DNA from: Micromonospora haikouensis
GTDB taxonomy: Bacteria; Actinomycetota; Actinomycetes; Mycobacteriales; Micromonosporaceae
Direction: 5' to 3'
Assembly: GCF_900091595.1 (NCBI RefSeq)
Contig: NZ_FMCW01000003.1
Location: 196,375-260,374 of the forward strand
Length of the DNA: 64,000 bases
How positions within the stretch are numbered: position 1 is the stretch's first letter; each line of letters starts with the position of its first letter. A program made the position numbers and the translations under genes. Under the pieces are notes generated by a model. The model was given only the letters and a program-made list of their open reading frames with translations. It was not told where the DNA came from and did no database searches. Below are positions 55,568 to 64,000 of this stretch, piece after piece.

Positions 55568-58219
55568 ATGGCTCCCGATCATGGCCGTCCGCCGGGCGCG
55601 GACGGTCGTACCGGATTGTCCGCCCTGCTGCGCGCGCACCGGCACGCCGCCGGCCTCACCCAGGCCGAGCTGGCCGCCCGCGCCGGGGTCGGGGTGCGGA
55701 CGGTCCGTGACCTGGAGCGGGGCCGGTCCGCGCGGCCGCAGCGGACCACCGTCGACCTGCTGGCCGGTGCCCTCGGCCTCGCCGGGCCCGTCCGCGCGGC
55801 GTTCGTCGCCGCCGCCCGGGGGGCGGCCCCGGCCGACCCCGCCCGCGCGGCCGACGAACCACCCGCCGCCCCGCCGCCGTCGGTTCCCCACCCGGTCGGT
55901 GCCGGGCCGTCGTCGGCTGCCCACCCCGGGGGTACGCCGATCGCGCTCCCGCCGCCCGTCGAGCTGATCGGCCGGGAGCGGGACGTCGCCGAACTCGTCG
56001 AGCTGCTCACCGCCGACCACGGCCCGTCCGTGGTCAGCCTGGTCGGGCTGGCCGGGGTGGGCAAGACGGCGCTGGCCCTGGCGGTCGCCCACGCCGTGGC
56101 CGGGCGGGCGCCGGGCGAGGTCGCCGGGGTGCTCGTCGGGGAGGGCTCGGACCCGGCCGACGTGCTCTCCGCCGCGGCGGCGGCCTTCGGCGCGGCCCGT
56201 GCGTCCGACCTCGCGGTGCGACTGGCCGCCCGTCCGGCGCTGCTGCTGATCGACGCGGTGGAGCGGGCGCCCGACCCGGTGGCCGGGGCGCTGCACCGGC
56301 TGGCGGGGGCGGTGCCCACGCTGCGGGTGCTGGTCACCGGGCGGCACCCGGTCGGTGTGCCCGGCGAGCGCGTCTGGCCCGTACCGCCGCTGGACGTGCC
56401 GCCGCCCGAGCTGGACCCGGCCGGGCCGGCCGTCCTGGCCGGCTACCCGGCGGTGGCGCTGTTCACGGCGCGGCTGGCCCGGGTGCGGCGGGAGCCGCCG
56501 GACCCGGCCGAGCTGCCGGCCCTCGCCGCGCTGGCCCGCCGGCTGGGTGGGCTGCCCCTCGCCATCGAGCTGATGGCCGCCCGGGGGCGCATCCTCGACC
56601 TCAACGAGCTGCTCGACCGGTACGGCGACCGGGTCCTCGACCTCGCTACCTCGCCGGCCCAGCGGCCCGGGCCCGGGTGGACGCCGGGGGGTGGGGCGAC
56701 GGTCACCCTGCGGGACGCGGTGGCCGCCAGCTACCGCCTCCTCGCCCCGGACGAGCGGGCCGCCCTGCGTCGGCTCTCCGTGTTCCGCAACCGGTGGTCC
56801 GTGGAGCTGGCCGAGGAGATGCTGGCCGACGACGCCGACCCGGAGGGCACGGTCTCGATCGACCCGGTGCCGCTGCTGGACCGGTTGCTCCAGCTCGGCC
56901 TGCTCAGCGTCCGGGGGACCGGTCCGTTCCGGTTCCGGCTGCTCGACGCGGTGCGGGAGTTCGCCGCCGAGCAGGCCATCGGCGCCGGGGAACGGTGCGA
57001 CGTCCGGCGGCGGCACGCGGAGGTCTTCGCGCGGCTGGTGGCCCGGACGGCCCCCGACCTGGCCGGCCCGCAGCTGACCTCGGCGGTGCGCCGGCTGGAC
57101 GAGGCGACCGCCGACATCACCGCCGCGCTGGCCCACGCCGCCGTCGACGACCCGTCGACCGCGCTCCGGCTGGCCGTCGGGCTGGCCCGCTGGTGGCGGT
57201 TCCGGGGCCGGGACGTCGTCGGGCGGCAGTGGCTGCGGCGGCTGCTGGCCGACCCGCGCACCGCCGCCGCCGATCCGGGGCTGCGCGCCCGTGCGGTGCT
57301 GGGCGCGGCCCGGCTCGCCGTCGAGCACGGCGCGGCGGAGCAGGAGCTGCCGGCGGCCCGGGACGCCTGGGCCATCCTGCACCGGGCCGGCGACGTGGCC
57401 GGGGAGCTGGAGGCGCGGGCGGTGCTCTGCGCGCTGCTGGGGGCGACCGGGGGGCACGACGAGGCGCGCGACCAGGCCGCCGCCGTGCTCGTCCTGGCCA
57501 CCCGGCACGGGCGGCTGCGCGACATGGCCGTGGCGCAGCACAGCCTCGCCTGGCACGACGTCCGGGTGGGCGACCTGGCCGGGGCGCGGCGTCGCCTGGC
57601 CGCCATGGACCGGCTGGCCGCCCAGTCCGGCGAGCGGCGGCTGCGCGTGTTGGCCCGGGCCGACCTGGCCGAGGTCACCCGGCTGGAGGGCCGGTACGCC
57701 GACGCCGTGGAGCAGGGTCGCCGGGTGGCCGCCGGGCTGGTGGAGGTCGGCGACCCGGGGCACCGTCGGCGGGCCCTCGGCACGATCGGCCTGGCGCTGG
57801 CCCAGGACGGGCGTCCCGACGAGGCGGCCGAGGTGCTGGCGGGTCTGCGCACCTGCGCGGCCGGTGACGCGGCGCTCGGTGCCGAGCCGCTGCGCGGCCG
57901 GCCGGGGGAGGCCCGGTTCGAGGACGGGATCTGCGCGCTCATCGAGGCGAACATCGCCCTGCACCGGGCCGACGGTGAGCTGGCGGCCGAGTGGTTCGCC
58001 GCCGCAGCGGAGGGAACCGTCGCCGGTCAGGACCGGCGGGACCTGGTGGAGGCGCTCGTCGGGCTCGCGGCGAGCACCCGGGACGCGGGCGTGCTCGACC
58101 GCCTCGACGCCGCCTGTCGGCAGAACGGGATCAGCCTGCTGCCCCGGGAGGATGCGCTGCTGGCACCGCTGCGGCGGCCCGGCCGACCCGAGTCGACCGG
58201 GCGTGCCCGGGAATGTTGA
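55568..58219 (+). CDS. HTH-STAND NTPase-TPR regulator (AfsR/SARP-associated type)
   Basis: The 883-residue protein has an N-terminal XRE helix-turn-helix (about 12-65; TQAELAARAGVGVRTVRDLE). A Pro/Ala linker is followed by an NB-ARC/STAND NTPase (P-loop GLAGVGKTALALAVAH near 158-173, Walker B LLLIDAVE, RLGGLPLAIELMA). The C-terminal half is TPR-like. It has no SARP DNA-binding domain, so the XRE domain takes that place. Signal-gated regulation is inferred, and the target is unknown. TACCCT (55554-55559), 8 bases before the ATG, and TGACGA 17 bases further up suggest a leaderless transcript. Confidence 0.9.
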   Translation: MAPDHGRPPGADGRTGLSALLRAHRHAAGLTQAELAARAGVGVRTVRDLERGRSARPQRTTVDLLAGALGLAGPVRAAFVAAARGAAPADPARAADEPPAAPPPSVPHPVGAGPSSAAHPGGTPIALPPPVELIGRERDVAELVELLTADHGPSVVSLVGLAGVGKTALALAVAHAVAGRAPGEVAGVLVGEGSDPADVLSAAAAAFGAARASDLAVRLAARPALLLIDAVERAPDPVAGALHRLAGAVPTLRVLVTGRHPVGVPGERVWPVPPLDVPPPELDPAGPAVLAGYPAVALFTARLARVRREPPDPAELPALAALARRLGGLPLAIELMAARGRILDLNELLDRYGDRVLDLATSPAQRPGPGWTPGGGATVTLRDAVAASYRLLAPDERAALRRLSVFRNRWSVELAEEMLADDADPEGTVSIDPVPLLDRLLQLGLLSVRGTGPFRFRLLDAVREFAAEQAIGAGERCDVRRRHAEVFARLVARTAPDLAGPQLTSAVRRLDEATADITAALAHAAVDDPSTALRLAVGLARWWRFRGRDVVGRQWLRRLLADPRTAAADPGLRARAVLGAARLAVEHGAAEQELPAARDAWAILHRAGDVAGELEARAVLCALLGATGGHDEARDQAAAVLVLATRHGRLRDMAVAQHSLAWHDVRVGDLAGARRRLAAMDRLAAQSGERRLRVLARADLAEVTRLEGRYADAVEQGRRVAAGLVEVGDPGHRRRALGTIGLALAQDGRPDEAAEVLAGLRTCAAGDAALGAEPLRGRPGEARFEDGICALIEANIALHRADGELAAEWFAAAAEGTVAGQDRRDLVEALVGLAASTRDAGVLDRLDAACRQNGISLLPREDALLAPLRRPGRPESTGRAREC

Positions 58220-58228
58220 CGCGGGGGC

Positions 58229-58279
58229 GGCGCGAGCGAAGAAGCCCCCTGGTTTTACCCCTCGCTCATCGCTCGCGCC
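58229..58279. terminator. Hairpin between convergent STAND and MarR genes
   Basis: Arms GGCGCGAGCGA (58229-58239) and TCGCTCGCGCC (58269-58279) flank a 29-base loop, right after the STAND gene stop. It can serve both converging transcripts. Confidence 0.5.
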
Positions 58280-58420
58280 GGCACCCCCCGGTGCGCCCCC
58301 GCTGGGAGAACAGTAGCCACCCCCGGCGGTGTGACTTGTCTGCTTAATCCGGTTTGTTGTCGGCGGGTGGGCGGTTCTGCCGGTCTTTCTGCCGGTGCCT
58401 CCGGCCCGTCCGCCGGGCGG

Positions 58421-58921
58421 TCAGGAGGAGGCGGCTTCCGTCGGGACCGGGTCGGTGCTGCCGGCGGTCGCGCCCGGATGCACCGCATCGCGTACGCGGC
58501 GCAGGCCGTGGAGGAGGGCGCGCAGCTCCTCCGGCTCCAGTTGGCCGATGAACCACTCCTCGATGATCCGCAGGTGCCCGGGGAGGGTCTGGTCCAGCCG
58601 CTGCAACCCGGCGGCGGTGACCACCGCGTACGAGCTGCGCCGGTCGGACGGGCAGGCCCGGCGGCAGAGCAGGCCGTCACGTTCCATCCGGTCCACCACC
58701 CGGGTCACCCCGCTGGTGGAGAGCGAGGTCTGCGCGGCCAGGTCGGTCATGCGCAGCTGGTTGCCCGGCGAGCGGGCGAGGCGGGTGAGCACCTCGAACT
58801 CGACCGGAGAGAGCCCGTGCTCCTCGTACTGGGCGGCGAACCGGGCCGACAGCCCGGCGTGCGCCTCGACGAGGAGACCGACGGCGGTGATCCGGGGGTC
58901 GTCGAACACGTTCTGGTCCAC
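58421..58921 (-). CDS. MarR-family transcriptional regulator
   Basis: The 166-residue winged-helix regulator carries SPVEFEVLTRLARSPGNQLR, then MTDLAAQTSLSTSGVTRVVD, then RMERDGLLCRRACPSDRRSS as recognition helix and wing. The GTG at 58921 follows TATGAT (58933-58928) at six bases, a leaderless start. It is divergent from yceI, and the inverted repeat at 58933-58960 in the shared 101-base region is its likely operator. Confidence 0.93.
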   Translation of the reverse strand: MDQNVFDDPRITAVGLLVEAHAGLSARFAAQYEEHGLSPVEFEVLTRLARSPGNQLRMTDLAAQTSLSTSGVTRVVDRMERDGLLCRRACPSDRRSSYAVVTAAGLQRLDQTLPGHLRIIEEWFIGQLEPEELRALLHGLRRVRDAVHPGATAGSTDPVPTEAASS

Positions 58922-58932
58922 GAGTTCATCAT

Positions 58933-58960
58933 AGCAATACTTGACACACGGAATATTGCT
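58933..58960. promoter_or_regulatory. MarR operator candidate between marR and yceI
   Basis: AGCAATA (58933-58939) and TATTGCT (58954-58960) form an inverted repeat. It overlaps the -35 TTGACA of the yceI promoter and the -10 of the marR promoter. A dimer bound here would block both. Confidence 0.65.
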
Positions 58961-58971
58961 CTGTCTATAGT
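58941..58971 (+). promoter_or_regulatory. Promoter of the yceI gene
   Basis: A consensus TTGACA (58941-58946), 19 bases, then TATAGT (58966-58971), about 50 bases before the ATG. The region 58925-58980 is strikingly AT-rich. Confidence 0.65.
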
Positions 58972-59022
58972 TGCTCGGTCAGTCGTTGGGCCACTGAACA
59001 ATCTCTCCTGGAGGACAGCACC

Positions 59023-59604
59023 ATGACCAGCAGCAACGGATCGGTTACCCGCGAGTGGGAGGGCCTCACGATCCCGGCGGCCGGCACCTACCTGCTGGAC
59101 GTCGCCCACAAGCGGGTCGGGTTCGTCGCCCGGCACATGATGGTCAGCAAGGTGCGCGGCGAGTTCGCCGACGCGACCGCCACCATCACCATCGCCGAGG
59201 ACCCGATGCAGTCCTCGGTCTCCGCGACCATCCAGGCCGCCAGCATCAGCACCGCCCAGGCCGACCGGGACGGCCACCTGCGCAGCCCCGAGTTCCTGGA
59301 CGCCGAGGCCTTCCCGACCCTGGAGTACCGCAGCACGGGCGTGAAGTCCCGGGACGGCAACGAGTTCGTCCTCACCGGCGAGCTGACCATCAAGGGCGTG
59401 ACGCGTCCGGTGGAGCTGGAGGTCGAGTTCGAGGGCGTCGGCCGCAGCCCGTTCGGCCAGGACATCTTCGGCTTCTCCGCCAGCACCGAGATCGACCGCG
59501 AGGACTTCGGCCTCACCTGGAACGTCGCCCTGGAGACCGGCGGCGTGCTGGTCGGCAAGAAGATCAAGATCGAGATCGAGGGCGAGGGCGTCCGCCAGGC
59601 CTGA
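59023..59604 (+). CDS. YceI-family polyisoprenoid-binding-like protein
   Basis: The 193-residue single lipocalin-like beta-barrel binds isoprenoid-type lipids in known members. Motifs are TYLLDVAHKRVGFVARHMMV, FLDAEAFPTLEYRST, LTGELTIKGVTRPVELEVEF and DREDFGLTWNVALETGGVLV. There is no signal peptide, so it is cytoplasmic. GGAGGA precedes the ATG. Divergence from MarR with an overlapping operator suggests induction by an envelope or lipid-like signal. Confidence 0.94.
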   Translation: MTSSNGSVTREWEGLTIPAAGTYLLDVAHKRVGFVARHMMVSKVRGEFADATATITIAEDPMQSSVSATIQAASISTAQADRDGHLRSPEFLDAEAFPTLEYRSTGVKSRDGNEFVLTGELTIKGVTRPVELEVEFEGVGRSPFGQDIFGFSASTEIDREDFGLTWNVALETGGVLVGKKIKIEIEGEGVRQA

Positions 59605-59624
59605 CCGCCCCGCTCCACGAGACC

Positions 59625-59657
59625 CGGGCCCGCGTCGCACCAGCCGACGCGGGCCCG
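59625..59657 (+). terminator. Terminator after yceI
   Basis: Perfect 13-base arms CGGGCCCGCGTCG (59625-59637) and CGACGCGGGCCCG (59645-59657) around a 7-base loop, 20 bases after the yceI stop. The rest of 59605-59911 shows no gene, only an AT-richer patch near 59840-59865 that may hold the next promoter. Confidence 0.75.
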
Positions 59658-59911
59658 CGGCCGTTCCGCCGGAGTCCCTTCGGCGGGAGCGTGCGAATTG
59701 TCACGGTCGGCCCCTTCGCGGGGGCGATGGCGCGCGCCCCCACCTGGGTAGAGAGGCGGTCGGGAGCGCGTTCCAGGCCGGTCGCGGTCGCCGCAGAGGT
59801 GACCGTCCGGCGTCGGCCTCTGGCCCGGCGCGGGGGGTGCTTTTACCGTAGAAGGTTCACAATGTGCGCTGCGGGCGGCAGGCCCCGCCGCGCCTCGCGC
59901 CGGGAGGACAC

Positions 59912-61390
59912 ATGGGCAGGGACGTCGAGCAGGGCGCCTTCTCCCGAGAGGACAGGCTCCACTACCGGCAGAAGGTCCGGAGGTGCCTGGACGTCTTCGC
60001 GTTGATGCTGGACGACTTCGGCTTCGACGCCGACCGGCCGATGACCGGGCTGGAGATCGAGCTCAACCTGATGGACCCGGCCGCCGAGCCGGCGATGCGC
60101 AACGACGAGATCCTCGCGGACATCGCCGACCCGCTCTTCCAGACCGAGTTGGGGCGGTTCAACCTGGAGCTGAACGCCGAGCCCCGGCTCATCGAGGGCG
60201 CCGGCTTCGCCGACTACGAGCGTGACCTGCGCAGCAGCCTGGACCGGGCCGACGCGCGGGCGGCGTCGTCCGACGCGCGGATCGTCCTGGTCGGCATCCT
60301 GCCCACACTGACCGAGCGGCACCTGGTGGCCGACAACCTCTCCACCGCCGCCCGGTACCGGGTGCTCAACGACCAGATCGTCGGCGCCCGGGGCGAGGAC
60401 ATCGAGCTGGACATCCGCGGCGTCGAACGGCTCCGGACGCACACCGACTCCATCGCGCCGGAGGCCGCCTGCACGAGCCTCCAGTTCCACCTCCAGGTCG
60501 CCCCGGACAGCTTCGCCGACTACTGGAACGCCTCCCAGGCCATCGCGGGTGTCCAGGTGGCCGTCGGGGCGAACTCCCCCTACCTGTACGGCCGGCAGCT
60601 CTGGGCCGAGACCCGGATCGCCCTGTTCCAGCAGGCCACCGACACCCGCCCCGACGAGCTGAAGGCCCAGGGCGTACGCCCCCGGGTCTGGTTCGGCGAG
60701 CGCTGGATCACGTCGATCTTCGACCTGTTCGAGGAGAACGTCCGCTACTTCCCGCCGCTGCTGCCGATCTGCGAGGACGAGGACCCGGTCGAGGTCCTGC
60801 ACGCCGGGGGCGTGCCCGAGCTGGCGGAACTCCGGCTGCACAACGGCACGGTCTACCGCTGGAACCGGCCCGTCTACGACATCATGAACGGCCGGCCCCA
60901 CCTGCGCGTGGAGAACCGGGTGCTGCCCGCCGGCCCGACCGTGGTCGACATGCTCGCGAACGCCGCCTTCTACTTCGGCCTCGCGCGGGGCCTGGCCGAG
61001 GCGGACCGGCCGATCTGGAGCCAGCTCACCTTCAGCTCCGCCGAGGAGAACTTCCACGCCGCCGCCCGGCGCGGGATGGACGCCGTCCTGCACTGGCCGC
61101 GCCTCGGGGACGTGCCGGTGACCAAGCTGGTGCTCGACACCCTGCTGCCGACGGCGGCCACCGGGCTGGACCGCTTCGGCGTCGCGCCCGCCGAGCGGGA
61201 CCGCCTGCTCGGCATCATCGAGCAGCGCTGCCGCACCGGCCGCAACGGCGCGGTCTGGCAGACCGAGACGGTCTGGGCGGCCGAGCACCACCGGGGCCTG
61301 GAACGCGACGCGGCCCTGCACCACATGGTGCAGCGCTACGCGGAGTTGCAGCGGAAGAACGAACCGGTGCACACCTGGCCGGTCGACTGA
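59912..61390 (+). CDS. Glutamate-cysteine-ligase-family (GCS2) carboxylate-amine ligase
   Basis: The 492-residue protein belongs to the GCS2/YbdK-like ATP-dependent carboxylate-amine ligases. It has TGLEIELNLMD (metal-binding Glu region near 45-55), FNLELNAEPRLIEG, SLQFHLQVAPDSFADYWNAS, split as SLQFHLQV, and HLRVENRVLPAGPTVVDM near the end of the active site. Its true substrate is uncertain. These actinobacterial members are annotated as glutamate-cysteine ligases, but mycothiol-using organisms do not need glutathione. GGGAGG lies 4-5 bases before the ATG. Confidence 0.88.
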   Translation: MGRDVEQGAFSREDRLHYRQKVRRCLDVFALMLDDFGFDADRPMTGLEIELNLMDPAAEPAMRNDEILADIADPLFQTELGRFNLELNAEPRLIEGAGFADYERDLRSSLDRADARAASSDARIVLVGILPTLTERHLVADNLSTAARYRVLNDQIVGARGEDIELDIRGVERLRTHTDSIAPEAACTSLQFHLQVAPDSFADYWNASQAIAGVQVAVGANSPYLYGRQLWAETRIALFQQATDTRPDELKAQGVRPRVWFGERWITSIFDLFEENVRYFPPLLPICEDEDPVEVLHAGGVPELAELRLHNGTVYRWNRPVYDIMNGRPHLRVENRVLPAGPTVVDMLANAAFYFGLARGLAEADRPIWSQLTFSSAEENFHAAARRGMDAVLHWPRLGDVPVTKLVLDTLLPTAATGLDRFGVAPAERDRLLGIIEQRCRTGRNGAVWQTETVWAAEHHRGLERDAALHHMVQRYAELQRKNEPVHTWPVD

Positions 61391-61444
61391 CCGACCCACC
61401 ACCTCGCCGGCGGCCGGACCACCACCCCGCCGGCACAAGGTTGA

Positions 61445-62836
61445 TCACGCCGGCTGGTCGGCCTCCGTGTCGACCAGCCGGGCCGGCCCGGGGCCGGTCG
61501 TCGCGGTCGCCTCCCCGGCCTCCCCGGCCTTTCCGGCGGCACCGGAGCGCTGCCGGGGCAGCACGGCCGGCGCGGCGGAGCCGCGTCCGCCCGTCGTCGG
61601 CTTCGAGGACCCGGCCGCCTGCCCCGCGAGGTCGCGCCCGGCGCTCCGGCGGGTCGCGGAGCGCTGGGCGAGCGCCGCCGTCAGCACCGAGCCGGCGAAA
61701 CCCACCACCACGGCGTACGGGGCGACCAGGTGCGCCGACACCTGCTCCCGGCCGAGCGTGCTCAGGCCGGGCACGACCAGCAGGTACGCCAGCGCGACGA
61801 GGACCGGCCCGGCCCCGCCGGAGGCCGCCGCCCCGAGCCGGTGCTCCGCCGACCGGGCGGCACGCCGCGCGCCCAGCGCCCCGATCAGCAGCGCCGAGCC
61901 GAGCGCCAGCGACGCGCCGGGCCAGTAGAACCAGTCCCGGATCCAGAAGTCGGGCCGGTCGGCGCTGAGCTGCCAGATCCCGAGCTGGGCGGTGGTCAGC
62001 CCGCGCCCGGCGAGCACCCCGTCCACCACGGCGACCACGGCGAGAAGCCAGAGCCAGCCGGCGGTGGCGATCACGTTGGCCGCCGCAGCGGGCGAGCGCA
62101 GCGCCCAGACCGCCACGAGCAGCCCGAGGAACAGGCCCATTCCGGCGTACCCGGCGGCCATGGCCTGCGGTGCGGCGACGCCGGGCACGCCCGCCATCCG
62201 TGCCGGCACGGCCACCAGCAGCACGGTGACCAGCGCGCCGACCGCAGCGGCCAGCGCCAGCGCGAGCGCTCCCGCCGGCCGGGGCGGGCCGGTCGGCCGG
62301 GGCGGGCCGGTCGGCCCCGGCCCGGCGACCGGGTCGACGGCGTCGACCACGTCGGGTCCCCGGTCGGCCACGTCCGGCCCGCGGGCGGAGGCCGGTGCCG
62401 GGGCGGCCGAATCCGTAGCGGCGGCCGGTGCCGGGGTGCCCGGCGCCGGAGCCGGCTCCGGGGCGGCCGGCTCGGCGGTGGCAGTGGGCTCGGCAGTGGC
62501 GGTGGCAGTGGGCTCCGCGGTAGCGGTCGGCTGGGCAGCGGCGGTGGGCTCCGCATCGGTCGTGACCCCGTCCGGGGCGGTCGCGGCCCGGTCTGCTGAC
62601 CGGGCCACGGGACGCCGTAGCCGCTGGGCGCAGACCGCGCCCGCGATCGTCGAGGTGGCCGAGATCCAGGTCGCCCACGCGAGGCTCGCCACCCACGCCG
62701 CCTCGCCCGCGTCGACGCCCGACGCCGACCAGTTGATGATGCCCAGCCCGTAGCCGAAGCCCAATTGGGCGGCGCCCGCGCCGGCAGCGACACCGATCGC
62801 GGTGGCGATCGATCCTCCCCAGCCCCGTCTGGCCAT
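61445..62836 (-). CDS. Multi-span membrane protein with Ala/Pro/Thr-rich insert
   Basis: The 463-residue protein has two N-terminal membrane helices (IATAIGVAAGAGAAQLGFGY; WVASLAWATWISATSTIAGA). A long linker from about 85 to 185 is rich in TAEPTATAE-type repeats and PG/PP dipeptides. About six further helices and a hydrophilic tail follow. I recognise no family. TACGCT ends 7 bases before the ATG and no ribosome-binding site is seen, so it looks leaderless. It is divergent from the PASTA gene, 111 bases apart. Confidence 0.75.
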   Translation of the reverse strand: MARRGWGGSIATAIGVAAGAGAAQLGFGYGLGIINWSASGVDAGEAAWVASLAWATWISATSTIAGAVCAQRLRRPVARSADRAATAPDGVTTDAEPTAAAQPTATAEPTATATAEPTATAEPAAPEPAPAPGTPAPAAATDSAAPAPASARGPDVADRGPDVVDAVDPVAGPGPTGPPRPTGPPRPAGALALALAAAVGALVTVLLVAVPARMAGVPGVAAPQAMAAGYAGMGLFLGLLVAVWALRSPAAAANVIATAGWLWLLAVVAVVDGVLAGRGLTTAQLGIWQLSADRPDFWIRDWFYWPGASLALGSALLIGALGARRAARSAEHRLGAAASGGAGPVLVALAYLLVVPGLSTLGREQVSAHLVAPYAVVVGFAGSVLTAALAQRSATRRSAGRDLAGQAAGSSKPTTGGRGSAAPAVLPRQRSGAAGKAGEAGEATATTGPGPARLVDTEADQPA

Positions 62837-62947
62837 GCCGGGCAGCGTAACGCCCCTGGGGCGGCCCGGCGAGTCGTGGCGGGGAACCCGCGCCGGGGCA
62901 CCTGGCGTGCCCCCGGTACGGTCGCCGGTGATGAGGTGGTGGGCGCT

Positions 62948-63640
62948 GTGACGGACGGGAACACCGTGGGGGAGGCGTACCCCGACGAGGCCGACGCGAC
63001 CGGCTCGGGCCGGTCGGCCAAGCTGCTGGGCGGGGGCCTGGCCGTCGCGCTCCTCGCGCTGGCCGGCGCGGCCGGTGGCTGGCTGCTGGCCGGTGAGGAC
63101 GACCCGTCGCCCGGCCTCCCGGCCGCGCAGCCCGACGTCTCGGCCACGGCACCCCCCTCCGAGGCCCCGTCGTCGCCGGCCCGGACGACCGCTCCGGCGA
63201 CCCGGACCACCGCGCCCACCCGCTCCACCGGGCTGACCGTCCCGCCCGTGGTGGGCACGGACTTCGAGGACGCGCGGGACGAGCTGCGGGACCTGCGGCT
63301 GGGCTGGCGGCTGGTCTTCGGCGCGGAGTCGGGGCGGGACGTGCGGCGCGCCGACCCGCCCGTCGGCTCCCCCGTGTCGCGGGGCACGACCGTCGCGCTG
63401 TACGTCGCCGGGCCCGCACCCGAGGTCAGCATCCCCGACCTGGTCGGCGACGACTGCGACGACGCGGCCGAGGACCTGGTCGAGGAGGGCCTCTACCCCG
63501 GCTATCCGACGGGCCGGACCGGCGTCGTCACGGCCCAGGCGCCGGCGGCCGACAGCACGGCGCACTGGAACGACAAGGTGGCCCTGACCTGCGGCGAGGA
63601 GCCCGGCGAGCCGAGCGCGGAGCCGCCGCCCACCCCGTGA
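62948..63640 (+). CDS. PASTA-domain membrane-anchored protein
   Basis: The roughly 230-residue protein has a short cytoplasmic N-terminus and one membrane helix (LLGGGLAVALLALAGAAGGW). A Pro/Thr/Ala linker leads to two PASTA domains: VPPVVGTDFEDARDELRDLR onward, and IPDLVGDDCDDAAEDLVEEG onward. PASTA domains bind peptidoglycan or beta-lactam-like ligands, usually on Ser/Thr kinases or PBPs. Here there is no kinase domain, so it is a stand-alone sensor or adaptor. Start choice between GTG 62948 and nearby GTGs is uncertain. Confidence 0.85.
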   Translation: MTDGNTVGEAYPDEADATGSGRSAKLLGGGLAVALLALAGAAGGWLLAGEDDPSPGLPAAQPDVSATAPPSEAPSSPARTTAPATRTTAPTRSTGLTVPPVVGTDFEDARDELRDLRLGWRLVFGAESGRDVRRADPPVGSPVSRGTTVALYVAGPAPEVSIPDLVGDDCDDAAEDLVEEGLYPGYPTGRTGVVTAQAPAADSTAHWNDKVALTCGEEPGEPSAEPPPTP

Positions 63641-63737
63641 CGGCGGCTCGCCGCGCCGGTCCCGGCCGCGCTGGCCCACAGCGGTTAGCGTGGATGGGAG
63701 GGCCAGCCACCCCGCCCGGTGTGGGAGAGGACGTGCC

Positions 63738-64000
63738 ATGAGCGACGACCGCCAGGACCCGCCCCCCGACGACGCCGGTGACCAGACCCGGCCGCTGCCG
63801 AAGCCCGGTGACGACGCCCGGCCGAAGCCGGCCGGCGGGCAGGTGTGGTCCGGTCGGGCCGGGGTGCCGCCGCCCCGACCGGCGGAGTACGGGCCCCCGA
63901 CCGGCGAGTGGTACGCCGAGGAGCAGCCCGGCCGGCGCTGGTGGACGCCGATCCTGCTCGGTGTCGTGGCGCTGCTGCTGCTCGGCCTGCTGGGCGTCGG
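63738..64000 (+). CDS. Truncated membrane protein at the window edge
   Basis: The frame starts at an ATG with GAGAGG upstream and runs off the window after about 87 codons. The N-terminal region is hydrophilic and Pro/Asp-rich (MSDDRQDPPPDDAGDQTRPL, later EYGPPTGEWYAEEQPGRRWW). A membrane helix then begins (TPILLGVVALLLLGLLGV). It follows the PASTA gene after 97 bases and may be another PASTA/anchor protein, but its body is not visible. Confidence 0.75.
   Translation, partial: MSDDRQDPPPDDAGDQTRPLPKPGDDARPKPAGGQVWSGRAGVPPPRPAEYGPPTGEWYAEEQPGRRWWTPILLGVVALLLLGLLGV

Overview
ORGANISM. The window is very GC-rich, uses many GTG and some TTG starts, and carries the classic actinobacterial origin block parB-parA-rsmG-khpB-yidC-yidD-rnpA-rpmH / dnaA-oriC-dnaN-gnd-recF-dciA(DUF721)-gyrB-gyrA, followed by tRNA-Ile, a DLW-39 type mini-protein and tRNA-Ala. 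Gene order, the short Gnd, the many DUF-type actinobacterial families and the XRE/DUF397 pair point to Micromonosporaceae, most likely Micromonospora. That is an inference from family knowledge, because no search was run. LAYOUT. 1-466: downstream of parB, with a parS-like site and a hairpin. 467-6714: minus-strand segregation, ribosome and membrane-biogenesis genes, with two perfect parS sites inside parA. 6715-7334: divergent rpmH/dnaA promoter region. 7335-9239: dnaA, then an oriC with a dense and partly helically phased DnaA-box array at 9390-9952. 10122-21075: dnaN, gnd, recF, dciA-like, an unknown minus-strand gene, gyrB and gyrA. The gyrA gene is interrupted by a 419-residue LAGLIDADG intein placed directly after the catalytic tyrosine. 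21079-22507: DUF3566 membrane protein, tRNA-Ile(GAU), DLW-39-like peptide, tRNA-Ala(UGC). 22527-30281: erythromycin-esterase-like protein abutting tRNA-Ala, HAD hydrolase, TsaC/Sua5, and a giant CtpI/CtpH-like P-type ATPase. 30407-39379: small membrane proteins, an MFS exporter behind a possible coupled leader ORF, a YbaK-type deacylase, DsbA-like protein, SufE, CBS protein, ProS, SGNH hydrolase and rhodanese. 39475-47420: membrane alpha/beta hydrolase, DUF7144 protein, an overlapping HSP90-family/TPR gene pair, TetR, and two small coupled genes. 47966-48915: XRE(DUF5753)-DUF397 pair. 49130-55409: a leucine/acyl-CoA catabolic cluster (biotin carboxylase, HMG-CoA lyase, carboxyltransferase, acyl-CoA dehydrogenase) interrupted by a secreted snapalysin protease. 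55568-64000: HTH-STAND-TPR regulator, divergent MarR/YceI pair with a visible operator, GCS2-type ligase, membrane protein, PASTA protein, and a truncated membrane protein at the window edge. HOW IT WORKS TOGETHER. The left third is the replication and segregation core. DnaA boxes also lie at the dnaA 5' end and between gyrB and gyrA, suggesting that DnaA may touch gyrase expression. The middle and right are mostly housekeeping and metabolism with small regulatory modules. Four copies of a roughly 54-bp interspersed element with twin GGGGCCC boxes occur at gene borders. Several genes appear to be leaderless, with a TANNNT -10 hexamer six to eight bases before the start codon. The most system-like unexplained item is the translationally coupled HSP90-like/TPR pair.
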